Assembly (NCBI GenBank): GCA_031460455.1
Contig: JAVKTQ010000002.1
Span: forward strand, 1 to 64,000
Source: Sporomusaceae bacterium
Lineage (GTDB): Bacteria > Bacillota > Negativicutes > Sporomusales > UBA7701
Reading direction: 5' to 3'
Length of the DNA stretch: 64,000 nucleotides
The notes under the pieces were generated by a model. It searched no databases, was not told the origin of the DNA, and saw only the letters and a list, made by a program, of their open reading frames with translations. Each line of letters begins with the position of its first letter. The stretch's first letter is position 1. Below are positions 7,393 through 16,068 of this stretch, piece by piece. The translations under genes were made by a program, and so were the position numbers.

Positions 7393-9333
7393 ATGGGAAA
7401 AACGCTGACAGCAAAGATTCTCGCCGCCCACCTGGCGAGCGGTTCGCTTAAACCGGGAACGGAGATCGGCATAAGCATCGATCAGACTCTGACCCAGGAT
7501 TCCACCGGGACGATGGCTTACCTGCAGTTCGAGGCCATGGATGTGCCGCGGGTCAGGACGAAGCTGTCGGTGGCGTACGTTGACCACAACACGCTACAGT
7601 GCGGGTTCGAGAACGCCGACGACCACCGCTACATAGAAACGGTGGCCGCCAAACACGGGGTGGTATTTTCCAAGCCGGGCAACGGCATCTGCCATCAGGT
7701 CCATCTGGAAAGGTTCGGCCGTCCAGGCTGGACGCTGCTGGGCTCAGACAGCCATACGCCCACCGGGGGCGGCCTGGGGATGCTGGCGATCGGCGCCGGC
7801 GGCCTCGACGTGGCCGTGGCGATGGCGGGCGGCGCATATCATCTGACGATGCCCAAGGTGTGCCGGGTGGAGCTTGTCGGGAAGCTGCCGCCGTGGGTGG
7901 CCGCCAAGGATGTAATCCTCGAGCTTTTGCGCCGCCTGTCGGTAAAGGGCGGGGTGGGGCGGATTTTTGAATACGGCGGGCCGGGCGTGGCGACGCTCAG
8001 CGTTCCCGAACGGGCGACGATCACCAATATGGGCGCCGAACTGGGGGCGACGACGTCGATTTTCCCCAGCGACGAGGCGACCAGGGCTTTCCTGACGGCC
8101 CAACAGCGGAGCTGCGAATGGCAGCCGCTGGCCGCCGACCCTGATGCGGTCTACGACGAGACGGTTACTATCGACCTTGCCAGGCTGGAGCCGCTGGTGG
8201 CCGCGCCCCACAGCCCGGACAACGTGGCGCCGGTGAGCGAGGCGGCGGGGACGAGGCTTGATCAGGTGGCGATCGGCAGTTGCACCAATTCGTCGTTCAG
8301 CGATCTTTACAAGGTGGCGAAGATTCTCGAGGGCAAACGGATCGACCCCGGCGTGTCGCTGGTGATCGCCCCCGGGTCGCGGCAGGTGTTGGGTATGCTG
8401 GCCGACTGCGGCGCCCTCGGCGCGCTCATCCGCGCCGGCGCTCGCATTCTCGAATGCGCCTGCGGGCCGTGCATCGGGATGGGGCAGGCGCCGCGCTCGG
8501 GCGGGGTGTCGCTCAGGACTTTCAACCGCAATTTCCCCGGCCGCAGCGGCACGCCGGACGCCGGCGTCTTCCTGGCCAGCCCCGAGGTGGCGGCAGTGAG
8601 CGCGCTGACCGGCATGATAACCGATCCGCGCCACTGCGGCGCGCCGCCCATGGCTGTCGGCGACGACGCCGCCGGCCGCAACGCGGGCGACAATCTGTTC
8701 GTTTTTCCGCCGTTTTCAGGCGACGAGCTGACGGTGGTGCGGGGACCGAATATCAAGCCTTTCCCCCGAGCCGCCCGGCCGCCCGCGGAACTTGCGGCGG
8801 CCATCGTCCTCAGGGCAGGCGATAATATCACGACCGACGATATCATGCCGTCTCACGCCGGTCTGCTGCCGTACCGCTCGAATATTCCCCATCTGGCCGA
8901 TTACTGCTTCGCCGGCCTGGACGCGGCCTTCCCGGCCCGGGCGAAGGCGGCGGGCGGCGGGATAATCGTCGCCGGAACCAACTACGGGCAGGGCTCAAGC
9001 CGCGAGCACGCGGCCCTTGTGCCGCTTTACCTCGGCATCAAGGCGGTGATCGCCAAGTCGTTCGCCCGCATTCACCGCGCAAATTTGATCAATTTCGGCA
9101 TCCTGCCCCTGCTGTTCGCCGACCAGGCGGACTACGACACGCTGGCCGCGGGCGAGACGCTGACATTCTCCGGACTTACGGAGCAGATAGCGGCGGGTAC
9201 GGAGCTGACCGCGCGGACTGACGCCGGCCGCACGGTGAGCCTGCGGCTGGAGATGACGCCGCGGGAGCGGGAAGTCATCCTCGCCGGCGGCCTGCTCAAT
9301 CTGGCCGGGAAGGGAGGGGGCGCCCATGCATAA
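7393..9333 (+). CDS. acn: Aconitate hydratase
   Basis: A 646-residue aconitase isomerising citrate to isocitrate. The N-terminal LeuC-like part shows GSDSHTPTGGGLG and the [4Fe-4S] cysteines in SCTNSS and CACGPCIG; NFPGRSG follows. The C-terminal swivel domain (LeuD-like) is fused and contains GTNYGQGSSREHAAL. The size is that of the compact bacterial/archaeal fused aconitases rather than the roughly 900-residue AcnA. The start ATG has GGAGG eight bases upstream; the frame stays open further upstream, but that part is the structured leader. The stop overlaps isocitrate dehydrogenase by 8 bases, so the two are coupled. Confidence 0.94.
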   Translation: MGKTLTAKILAAHLASGSLKPGTEIGISIDQTLTQDSTGTMAYLQFEAMDVPRVRTKLSVAYVDHNTLQCGFENADDHRYIETVAAKHGVVFSKPGNGICHQVHLERFGRPGWTLLGSDSHTPTGGGLGMLAIGAGGLDVAVAMAGGAYHLTMPKVCRVELVGKLPPWVAAKDVILELLRRLSVKGGVGRIFEYGGPGVATLSVPERATITNMGAELGATTSIFPSDEATRAFLTAQQRSCEWQPLAADPDAVYDETVTIDLARLEPLVAAPHSPDNVAPVSEAAGTRLDQVAIGSCTNSSFSDLYKVAKILEGKRIDPGVSLVIAPGSRQVLGMLADCGALGALIRAGARILECACGPCIGMGQAPRSGGVSLRTFNRNFPGRSGTPDAGVFLASPEVAAVSALTGMITDPRHCGAPPMAVGDDAAGRNAGDNLFVFPPFSGDELTVVRGPNIKPFPRAARPPAELAAAIVLRAGDNITTDDIMPSHAGLLPYRSNIPHLADYCFAGLDAAFPARAKAAGGGIIVAGTNYGQGSSREHAALVPLYLGIKAVIAKSFARIHRANLINFGILPLLFADQADYDTLAAGETLTFSGLTEQIAAGTELTARTDAGRTVSLRLEMTPREREVILAGGLLNLAGKGGGAHA

Positions 9334-10321
9334 GGTGACGCTCATCCCCGGCGACGGCATCGGACCCGAAATCAGCGCCGCGGTCCAGGAGATTTTCGCC
9401 GCCGCGGGCGCGCCGGTGCTGTGGGAGGTCCATCACGCCGGCCAGGGCGGCATCGACCGCCACGGCGACCCGCTGCCGGAGGCGACGCTGGCCAGCATCA
9501 GGGCCACCAAGGTCGCGCTGAAGGGGCCGCTGACCACCCAGGTGGGCGAGGGATACCGCAGCATCAATGTCACGCTGCGGCAGACGCTCGACCTGTACTG
9601 CAACCTGCGGCCGGTGAGGTCGCTGACCGGGGTGAGGAGCCGCTATGCGGATGTCGATCTGGTGATATTCCGCGAGAACACCGAGGATCTTTACGCCGGC
9701 ATCGAGCACCGCGTCGGCCGCTACGCGGCCGAATCGGTCAAGATTATCACCAAGGAGGCGTCGGTCCGCATCGCCCAGGCCGCTTTCGAGTACGCGGCCA
9801 GGCATGGGCGGAAAAGGGTGACGGCTGTTCACAAGGCAAATATCATGAAGCTGACCGACGGGCTTTTCCTGGCGAGCGCCCGCGAGGTGGCGAAGCTCAA
9901 CCCCGATATCCGCTACGACGAGGTGATTGTCGACAATCTCTGTATGCAGCTGGTGCTGCGGCCGGAGGAGTACGATATTCTGCTTGCCCCCAACCTGTAC
10001 GGGGATATAATCTCCGACCTGTGCGCCGGCCTGGTGGGCGGCCTGGGGGTGGTGCCCGGAGCGAACATCGGTGAGGGCGGGGCAATCTTTGAGGCGGTGC
10101 ACGGCACGGCGCCGGACATCGCAGGCAAGAATGCGGCCAATCCGGCGGCGCTGCTGCTGTCGGCGACGATGATGCTGGAGTACATCGGCGAAGGGGCGAC
10201 GGCGGCCCGCATCCGCGCAGCGCTGGAGGCGGTGCTGGCCGAGGGGCGGGCGGTGACGGTCGATCTGGGGGGCGCTGCGACAACAGCGGAGATGACGGCG
10301 GCAATAATAAGGAAACTATGA
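9326..10321 (+). CDS. icd: Isocitrate dehydrogenase (NAD-type, IDH3/IMDH-like)
   Basis: A 331-residue beta-decarboxylating dehydrogenase. Seen: LIPGDGIGPE at the N-terminus, the substrate loop YRSINVTLRQTLDLYCNLRPV, FRENTEDLYAGIEH, KANIMKLTDGLF, the metal-binding DNLCMQL and NLYGDIISD, and the NAD-site EAVHGTAPDIAGKNAANP. The serine in the SINVTLRQ loop and the phylogenetic style point to isocitrate rather than isopropylmalate, as does the operon with aconitase. It produces 2-oxoglutarate for glutamate synthesis. A terminator follows immediately. Confidence 0.9.
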   Translation: MHKVTLIPGDGIGPEISAAVQEIFAAAGAPVLWEVHHAGQGGIDRHGDPLPEATLASIRATKVALKGPLTTQVGEGYRSINVTLRQTLDLYCNLRPVRSLTGVRSRYADVDLVIFRENTEDLYAGIEHRVGRYAAESVKIITKEASVRIAQAAFEYAARHGRKRVTAVHKANIMKLTDGLFLASAREVAKLNPDIRYDEVIVDNLCMQLVLRPEEYDILLAPNLYGDIISDLCAGLVGGLGVVPGANIGEGGAIFEAVHGTAPDIAGKNAANPAALLLSATMMLEYIGEGATAARIRAALEAVLAEGRAVTVDLGGAATTAEMTAAIIRKL

Positions 10322-10323
10322 GA

Positions 10324-10364
10324 AGACGCCCTGCCGGGTAGTACTGGCAGGGCGTCCTTTTGTT
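10324..10364 (+). terminator. Rho-independent terminator after icd
   Basis: GACGCCCTGCC-GGGTAGTACT-GGCAGGGCGTC followed by CTTTTGTTTT. It also lies at the 3' end of the convergent ABC permease gene. Confidence 0.87.
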
Positions 10365-11489
10365 TTATGCTATTTTCTTCTGGAACTTCTTGATCGCGAT
10401 CGCTAAAACGACAGTTGTAAACAGCGTCAGGGCGAGGATCTGGGTCCACAGGACGCTGATGCCGACGCCTTTGAGGATGATGCCGCGCAGTATCTGGAGG
10501 TAGAAGGTGAGCGGCAGGAGGGTGCCGAGCCAGTTGAAGAGCAGGGGCATGGATTCGCGCGGGAACATGAAGCCGGAGAGGAGAACACTGGGCAGGAAGA
10601 TGAAGAAGGACATCTGCATGGCCTGCATCTGGGTTTTGGCGAGGGTGGAGATGAGCACGCCGAGGGCGAGCGAGGCGATGATGAACCACGAGGTGAGCAG
10701 GTAGAGGAGACCGAGGCTGCCGCGCACGGGCAGGTCGAAGACGACGATGCCGACGAGGAGGGCGACGGTGGCCTGGACATAGCCGACGACGATGTAAGGG
10801 ATGATTTTGCCGAGCATGAGTTCCCACGTTTTCATCGGGGTTACGATGAGCTGTTCGAGGGTGCCGCGCTCGCGCTCGCGGACGATGGCCATCGAGGTTA
10901 TCATGACCATGGTCATGGTGAGGACGATGCCGAGGATGCCGGGGACCATGTAGAAGGCGGTGACGAAGTCGGGGTTGTACCAGGGGCGGATGCGGACGTC
11001 GAAGGGCGGGTCGACCTTTTTGCCGGTGACGCCCTGCAGGCGTTTAATCATGATCTCCTGCGATTTTATCTGGCCGACGAGCTGGGCGGCGCTGATGGCC
11101 GACGAGGCGGCCATGGAATCGGAGGCGTCGACGATGACCTGCACGGCGGCGCTGCGGCCGTGCTTGAGGTTTTCGGCAAAGTCGGGGGGTATTATGACCC
11201 CGACTTTGGTTTTGCCTGACTCGACGGCGGCGGCGACTTCTTCGTGGCTCGTGGCCACCTGGGTGACGTCGAAGTATTCGCTGGCGGTCAGGGCGGCGAG
11301 GAAATCGCGGCTGTCCTGCTGCATGGACTGGTCGTAGACGGCGGTGGGCAGGTGTTTGACGTCGGTATTGATGGCGAAGCCGAATACGAGTAGCTGGACG
11401 ATCGGCAGGCCGATCATCATGGCGAAGGTCAGCCGGTCGCGGCGCATCTGGATGAATTCTTTTATCAGCAGGGCTCTGAGGCGTCTCAT
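10365..11489 (-). CDS. ABC-2 type transporter permease
   Basis: A 374-residue ABC-2 permease of the YhhJ/YbhS class. One N-terminal membrane helix (about residues 20-40) precedes a large extracytoplasmic domain (about 45-170) containing QVIVDASDS. Five or so C-terminal helices carry the ABC-2 signature region MAIVRERERGTLEQLIVTP. The true start is ATG 11489, overlapping the preceding ATPase by 4 bases; the frame is open further upstream only as a shadow of that ATPase. It is the last gene of an export operon (TetR, HlyD, two ATPases, permease), probably expelling a drug or lipophilic compound. Only one permease is present, where E. coli YbhFSR has two. Confidence 0.9.
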   Translation of the reverse strand: MRRLRALLIKEFIQMRRDRLTFAMMIGLPIVQLLVFGFAINTDVKHLPTAVYDQSMQQDSRDFLAALTASEYFDVTQVATSHEEVAAAVESGKTKVGVIIPPDFAENLKHGRSAAVQVIVDASDSMAASSAISAAQLVGQIKSQEIMIKRLQGVTGKKVDPPFDVRIRPWYNPDFVTAFYMVPGILGIVLTMTMVMITSMAIVRERERGTLEQLIVTPMKTWELMLGKIIPYIVVGYVQATVALLVGIVVFDLPVRGSLGLLYLLTSWFIIASLALGVLISTLAKTQMQAMQMSFFIFLPSVLLSGFMFPRESMPLLFNWLGTLLPLTFYLQILRGIILKGVGISVLWTQILALTLFTTVVLAIAIKKFQKKIA

Positions 11490-12391
11490 GCTACCGCCTC
11501 CTTGCGGTGGGATTTGACGAGGTAGACGAAGACGTCTTCCAGCGACGGGTCGATGACGGCCGGACCGTAGGTTGCCAGCCGGCCCTCCTGGCCGGGGGCG
11601 GCGAGAACGTGGAGGCTGGAGCCGAAGGGGTAGACGTCGAGGAAGGGGTCGTCGCCGCCTTCGAGTTCGGCGAGCAGGGCCATCGGCTCGGGGGTGGGGA
11701 TGGCCAGCAGCGTGCCGGGGAGGTTTTTTTTGAGGTTGGTGGGGGTGTCGCTGGTAAGGAGGGCGCCTTCGAAGATGAAGCCGATTTCGTCGCAGTGCTC
11801 GGCTTCGTCCATGAAGTGGGTGGTGACCATGACGGTGGTGCCCTGGCGGGACAGGTCGTAGATGATGTCCCAGAAGAGGCGGCGGGATTTGGGGTCGACG
11901 CCGCCGGTGGGCTCGTCGAGGAAAAGGATGGGCGGGCTGTGGAGGATGGAGCAGCCGAGGGCCAGTCGCTGTTTCCAACCGCCGGAGAGGTTGGAAACAA
12001 GTTCGTGCTGCCGTTTTTCCAGGCCGGCGAGGGCAAGCATGGCGGCGATCCGCTCTTTTTCCACGGCCGGCGGCAGGCTGTACATGCCGGCGTAAAAGGC
12101 AAGGTTTTCGCCGACGGTCATGTCGTCGTAGAGGCTGAATTTCTGGGACATGTAGCCAATCTTGTGTTTGATGGCTTCGCTGTCGGCGGCGATGTCGAGC
12201 CCGAGGACGCGGCCGCCGCCGGCCGAGGGGGCGAGGATGCCGCAGAGCATGCGAATGACGGTCGTTTTGCCTGAGCCGTTGGGGCCGAGGAAGCCGTAGA
12301 TGCTGCCCTGACGGATGCTGAGGGTGACGTTGTCGACGGCGGTGAAGGCGCCGAAGCGGCGGGTGAGGCCATGTAGCTCAATAGCGTGCAT
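11486..12391 (-). CDS. ABC transporter ATP-binding protein (second of two)
   Basis: A 301-residue ATPase. Walker A GPNGSGKTT, signature NLSGGWKQRLALGC, Walker B ILFLDEPTGGVDP and the switch His in VTTHFMDEAEHCD are all present. The tail after about residue 225 carries the SLEDVFVYLV element shared with YbhF/CcmA-like exporters. Start is ATG 12391 with GAGGTGG upstream. It probably pairs with the next ATPase as a heterodimer; in E. coli the equivalent halves are fused in YbhF. Confidence 0.92.
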   Translation of the reverse strand: MHAIELHGLTRRFGAFTAVDNVTLSIRQGSIYGFLGPNGSGKTTVIRMLCGILAPSAGGGRVLGLDIAADSEAIKHKIGYMSQKFSLYDDMTVGENLAFYAGMYSLPPAVEKERIAAMLALAGLEKRQHELVSNLSGGWKQRLALGCSILHSPPILFLDEPTGGVDPKSRRLFWDIIYDLSRQGTTVMVTTHFMDEAEHCDEIGFIFEGALLTSDTPTNLKKNLPGTLLAIPTPEPMALLAELEGGDDPFLDVYPFGSSLHVLAAPGQEGRLATYGPAVIDPSLEDVFVYLVKSHRKEAVA

Positions 12392-12392
12392 A

Positions 12393-13292
12393 TCAGGCCA
12401 CCTCGCTTGCGAGGGCGACAAAGACGTCCTCAAGGGTGGGGGGTATCTCGGTGAGGGCTACTATGGGCACGCCGGCGGCGGCCAGGCGGGCGCGGACTTC
12501 AACCGCGGCGGCTGCTGCGTCGTCGGCGACGAGGTGGTATTTGTCGCCGAAGGGGTTGATGTCGATGAGCCGGCTGCCGGTGAGCAATTGTTTGACGTTT
12601 TTGCCGGGGGTGGCGAGCTCGAGCACTTTGTGGGGGTAGGAGCCGCGAAGGCCGCGGGGCGAGTCGCAGGCGACGATGCGGCCGTTGTGCATGAAGGCTA
12701 CGCGGGTGCAGAGCTCGGCTTCGTCCATGTATGGGGTGGAGACGAAGACGGTGGTGCCTTCTTTGTTGAGTTTGTAGAGCATCCGCCAGAATTCGCGGCG
12801 CGAGACGGGGTCGACGCCGGTGGTCGGCTCGTCGAGGACAAAGAGCCGTGGCCGGTGCATGAGGCCGGCGGCGAGAGCGAGCTTCTGCTTCATGCCGCCC
12901 GAGAGGTTGTCGGCCAGGCGGTCCTTGAAGGGGAGGAGGTTGGTGAAGGACAGGATGGCGGTGGCCCGGGTCGCGATCTCGGCGTCGTTCTGGCCGTAGA
13001 GGGAGCCGAGGACGCGGATGTTTTCCATGACGGTGAGGTCGCTGTAGAGGCTGAATTTCTGCGGCACATAGCCGAGCTTGTCTTTTACGTGCTCGGGGTT
13101 GGCGGCGTCCATGACGCGCAGGCTGCCGGCGGTGGGGGCGAGGATGCCGGTGACCATGCGGATGACGGTCGTCTTGCCGGCGCCGTCGGGGCCGACGAGG
13201 CCGAAGATCTCGCCGGGAGCGACGCTCAGGGTGACGCCGTCGACCGCGACGGTTGCGCCGTATTCTTTGGTGAGGTTTTCGAGGGCGATCAT
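12393..13292 (-). CDS. ABC transporter ATP-binding protein (first of two)
   Basis: A 299-residue ATPase with Walker A GPDGAGKTT, signature NLSGGMKQKLALA and Walker B LFVLDEPTTGVDP. The switch region reads VSTPYMDEAE: the usual H-loop histidine is replaced by Pro, whereas the partner ATPase keeps HFMDEAE. This suggests one degenerate and one canonical nucleotide site, as is common in heterodimeric exporters. The C-terminus contains TLEDVFVAL. It overlaps the HlyD gene by 4 bases. Confidence 0.92.
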   Translation of the reverse strand: MIALENLTKEYGATVAVDGVTLSVAPGEIFGLVGPDGAGKTTVIRMVTGILAPTAGSLRVMDAANPEHVKDKLGYVPQKFSLYSDLTVMENIRVLGSLYGQNDAEIATRATAILSFTNLLPFKDRLADNLSGGMKQKLALAAGLMHRPRLFVLDEPTTGVDPVSRREFWRMLYKLNKEGTTVFVSTPYMDEAELCTRVAFMHNGRIVACDSPRGLRGSYPHKVLELATPGKNVKQLLTGSRLIDINPFGDKYHLVADDAAAAAVEVRARLAAAGVPIVALTEIPPTLEDVFVALASEVA

Positions 13293-14263
13293 TTTATGAC
13301 CACATCCGCGGGCATGCCGGGTTTGAGGATGCCTTCGGCGTTGTCGACCTTGACTTTGACGGCGAAAACAAGGTTGGCCCGCTCGCGTTGGGTGATGCTT
13401 TGGCGGGGGGTGAATTCGGCGTTCTGGCTGATTTCCTTGATAGCGCCGGGGAAGGTGCGGCCGGGGAAGGAATCGACTTTGACGGACACTTGCTGGCCGA
13501 CCTTGATGAGGCCGAGCTGGGTGGAGGAGATGTAGACTTTCACCCAGCAGTCGCTCATGTCGCCGACGGTGGCGATCGCCGAGCCGGGGTTGATGTATTC
13601 GCCGTTCTCGAAGTTTTTGGTCAGCACGACGCCGGTTATCGGGCTGGCGACGACGGTGTCGGCGAGGAGGGCGCGGCTGGCGTCGACGATGGCTTGCGAC
13701 CTTTTAACTTCCTGGCGCTGAGCTTCGATGGCGTCGGGACGGTTGCCTTCTTCGACGAGGCTCTGGCGGGAGCGGGCGGCTGTGAGGGAGCTGAGGGCTA
13801 CGTCGTAGCCGGACTGGGCGGCGTCAAGCTGCTGGGTGGAAATGGCGCCGCTCTTGTGGAGCGAGCGGTAACGTTCAAGGTCGGTGCGGGCTTTGTCGTA
13901 CACCGCCTGGGCGGAGGCCAGGTTGGCGGCCGCTTCGCTGCGTTCCTGGCTGCGGGCGCCTTTCTCGAGGTCGTCGAGCTGGACCTTGGCCTTGACGAGG
14001 GCCGATTCGTCGCGCAGGAGCTGGGCTTCGAGATCGGGGCGGGCGATGCGGGCTACCGTCTGGCCGGCTTTGACCGTGTCGCCGGCCTGGATTTTAAGTT
14101 CGCCGAGGTAGCCGTTGACCTTGGGCATGACGTCGGCGCGGGTGACTTCGATGGTGCCGGTGGCGGTGATGCCGTCTTCGCGCGCCATGTAGAGTTTGTA
14201 GCCGGCGAGGGCGGCGAGGGCGAGGAAGATGACGGCGCCGACGATGATAAGCCGCTTATTCAT
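13289..14263 (-). CDS. HlyD/EmrA-type membrane fusion protein
   Basis: A 324-residue periplasmic adaptor. One N-terminal transmembrane anchor (about residues 5-24) is followed by a biotinyl-lipoyl half (GTIEVTRADVMPKVNGYLGEL is the strand entry), a coiled-coil hairpin (about 85-180, rich in Ala, Gln and Arg), the second lipoyl half DTVVASPITGVVLTK, and a beta-barrel domain. It resembles E. coli YbhG. It would link the ABC exporter to an outer-membrane channel, consistent with a diderm cell. The start overlaps the regulator gene end by 8 bases. Confidence 0.9.
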   Translation of the reverse strand: MNKRLIIVGAVIFLALAALAGYKLYMAREDGITATGTIEVTRADVMPKVNGYLGELKIQAGDTVKAGQTVARIARPDLEAQLLRDESALVKAKVQLDDLEKGARSQERSEAAANLASAQAVYDKARTDLERYRSLHKSGAISTQQLDAAQSGYDVALSSLTAARSRQSLVEEGNRPDAIEAQRQEVKRSQAIVDASRALLADTVVASPITGVVLTKNFENGEYINPGSAIATVGDMSDCWVKVYISSTQLGLIKVGQQVSVKVDSFPGRTFPGAIKEISQNAEFTPRQSITQRERANLVFAVKVKVDNAEGILKPGMPADVVIK

Positions 14264-14861
14264 TGTCTTTCCTCCTGATGCCGTTGAGATAAATGGCGAA
14301 CGCCTGGGAAACGTACCGTTCGTCGGAAAACTCGTTGATGGGCAAGAGCTGGCTGGCCATAGGCTTGACGATAAAGTAAAAATTCAGTATTCCGGCCAGC
14401 GAGATGGTGGCGAAGCCGAGGTCGAGGCCGGGCCGGAAGTCGCCGGCGGCGACGCCGTCTTCGAGTGTTTGGCGGAGGAACCGGAATATTCGCGGGATGT
14501 ATTTTTTGACGACCGCTTCGAAGGCGGCGGTAGGACTTGTCAATTCGCTGTGTACGAAGCGCAGCAGGTAGGGGCGCTGGCGGTGGACGCCGGCGACAAG
14601 CGAGGCGTAGTGGGACAGGCGCTCGAGCGGAGGAAGGGAGGACATGGTTTGGATGCGCTCCAGCGCCGCGGCGATGGGCTCGAACTGGTACTCCAGCACG
14701 GCGTGGTAGAGCCCTTCTTTACCGCCGAAGTGGTAGGAGACGGCGGCGACGTTGGCGCCGGCCGCCTGGGCGAGTTCGCGTACCGACACACCGGCGAGAC
14801 CCTTGTCGGCGAACATGGGGGTCGCGGTCTCAATCAGCTTTGTGCGGGTATCTTTTTCCAT
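14256..14861 (-). CDS. TetR family regulator of the efflux operon (CecR/YbiH-like)
   Basis: A 201-residue TetR repressor. The helix-turn-helix lies at about residues 8-55, with GVSVRELAQAAG and VAAVSYHFGGKEGLYHAVLEYQ split across recognition and linker helices. The C-terminal ligand domain resembles CecR, the regulator of ybhGFSR in E. coli. Start is ATG 14861 with GAGGTGA upstream; an upstream in-frame extension runs through the operator and is not real. It is first in the operon and probably represses it through the palindromic site just upstream. Confidence 0.9.
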   Translation of the reverse strand: MEKDTRTKLIETATPMFADKGLAGVSVRELAQAAGANVAAVSYHFGGKEGLYHAVLEYQFEPIAAALERIQTMSSLPPLERLSHYASLVAGVHRQRPYLLRFVHSELTSPTAAFEAVVKKYIPRIFRFLRQTLEDGVAAGDFRPGLDLGFATISLAGILNFYFIVKPMASQLLPINEFSDERYVSQAFAIYLNGIRRKDNE

Positions 14862-14878
14862 ATCGTCACCTCGCAAGC

Positions 14879-14935
14879 AAACAATTGTTTTAAACGTTTG
14901 TTTTAAAAATAGCATGATGTAAACCTGTCTGTCAA
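14879..14935 (-). promoter_or_regulatory. Promoter and probable TetR operator of the efflux operon
   Basis: Minus strand TTGACA (14930-14935), 18-base spacer, TATTTT (14906-14911). Directly downstream lie AAACAATTGTTT and AAACGTTT palindromes (14880-14903), well placed for autorepression by the TetR protein. Confidence 0.65.
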
Positions 14936-15087
14936 GATGTTTATGCTAAAAATTGGGAGATTATTATCGGGGTGGCATGATATGGGGGGACGGCCGGCGG
15001 CAGGTGGAGGCGGGGCCGGTGGAGAACAAGAACTGAAAGGCAAGTCCGCCCAATACGAATCTCAATAAATATAATGAGGAGTACAGC

Positions 15088-15831
15088 ATGTGTCTGATCG
15101 CGTTTGCATATAAAGTCCATCCCCGCTACAGTCTTGTCGTCGCCGCCAACCGGGACGAATTTTACCGCCGGCCGACCGCCCCGGCAGATTATTGGCCCGA
15201 GTGCCCCGGCATGCTGGCCGGGCGGGATCTGGAGCAAGGCGGGACATGGCTTGGCGTGACCCGCGACGGGCGATTTGCCGCTCTGACCAATTACCGCGAC
15301 CCGGCCGCCAACCGGCCGGACGCCCGCTCACGCGGCGAACTGGTGCGCAATTACCTCTGCGGTGCGCTGGCTGCCCGGGAGTATCTGGAGCGGGTAAGGG
15401 CGGCCGGCGGGGATTACAACGGGTTCAATCTGCTGGCGGGCGACGCCGGCGGGCTGTGGTACTATGCCAGCCGCACGGATACCGTCGCCGCGGTGGCGAC
15501 CGGCGTCCACGGATTGAGCAATCAGCTGCTGGACACGCCCTGGCCGAAGGTGGCGAAGGCGAAGACGGGGCTGGCCGCTTGCCTGGCCGGCCGGGACGGG
15601 GATCTCGCTGCGGGGTTGTTCGCCTTGCTGGCCGACGCAGCGCCCGCGCCGGACGCGGCGCTGCCGGATACGGGGGTGGGACTGGCATGGGAGCGGACGC
15701 TGTCGCCGGTGTTCATCGCCAGCGCCGATTACGGCACCCGCTCGTCGACAGTGGTGCTGCTGGGCGGCGACGGGACGCGGTTCGCCGAACGGAGCTGGCC
15801 GGCGGGGACGGAGCGCGTGTATATGGTTTAG
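15088..15831 (+). CDS. NRDE/TANGO2 family protein
   Basis: A 247-residue protein of the NRDE family, named for the motif seen here in VVAANRDEFY. It begins MCLIAF, with Cys at position 2 as in most members, and has GTWLGV and ALTNYRDP. Bacterial members are poorly characterised; the eukaryotic relative TANGO2 is linked to lipid or heme metabolism. GAGGAG precedes ATG. It is monocistronic with its own terminator and appears functionally unconnected to its neighbours. Confidence 0.88.
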   Translation: MCLIAFAYKVHPRYSLVVAANRDEFYRRPTAPADYWPECPGMLAGRDLEQGGTWLGVTRDGRFAALTNYRDPAANRPDARSRGELVRNYLCGALAAREYLERVRAAGGDYNGFNLLAGDAGGLWYYASRTDTVAAVATGVHGLSNQLLDTPWPKVAKAKTGLAACLAGRDGDLAAGLFALLADAAPAPDAALPDTGVGLAWERTLSPVFIASADYGTRSSTVVLLGGDGTRFAERSWPAGTERVYMV

Positions 15832-15836
15832 GCAGG

Positions 15837-15867
15837 AAAACCGCGGTTTTTTGACCGCGGTTTTTTC
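15837..15867 (+). terminator. Rho-independent terminator
   Basis: AAAACCGCGG-TTTTTTGA-CCGCGGTTTTTT hairpin, 6 bases after the NRDE gene. Confidence 0.85.
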
Positions 15868-16068
15868 GTCGGTACGGGCGAATTGTTTTGCGGCGGCGGC
15901 GCAAGCTAAAAGGAAATGGCGAATACCGGCTTGCCCGGGGAGGCGTGGAGCTTTTAGGAATACCGAACGCCCGCCTGCCGCGCGGCGACTGGCTCCGCAG
16001 GCCTTGCAGGAGCGCCGGATAAAGGTGACGAATAATCTGTTAAGAGATATTTCCGGGAGGCGAAACAG

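Noticed and set aside
11490-11978. N-terminal extension of the ABC permease
   Set aside because: The frame stays open upstream but only as an alternative frame of the ATPase gene; its Pro/Arg-rich translation is not a protein domain, and ATG 11489 gives a normal permease.
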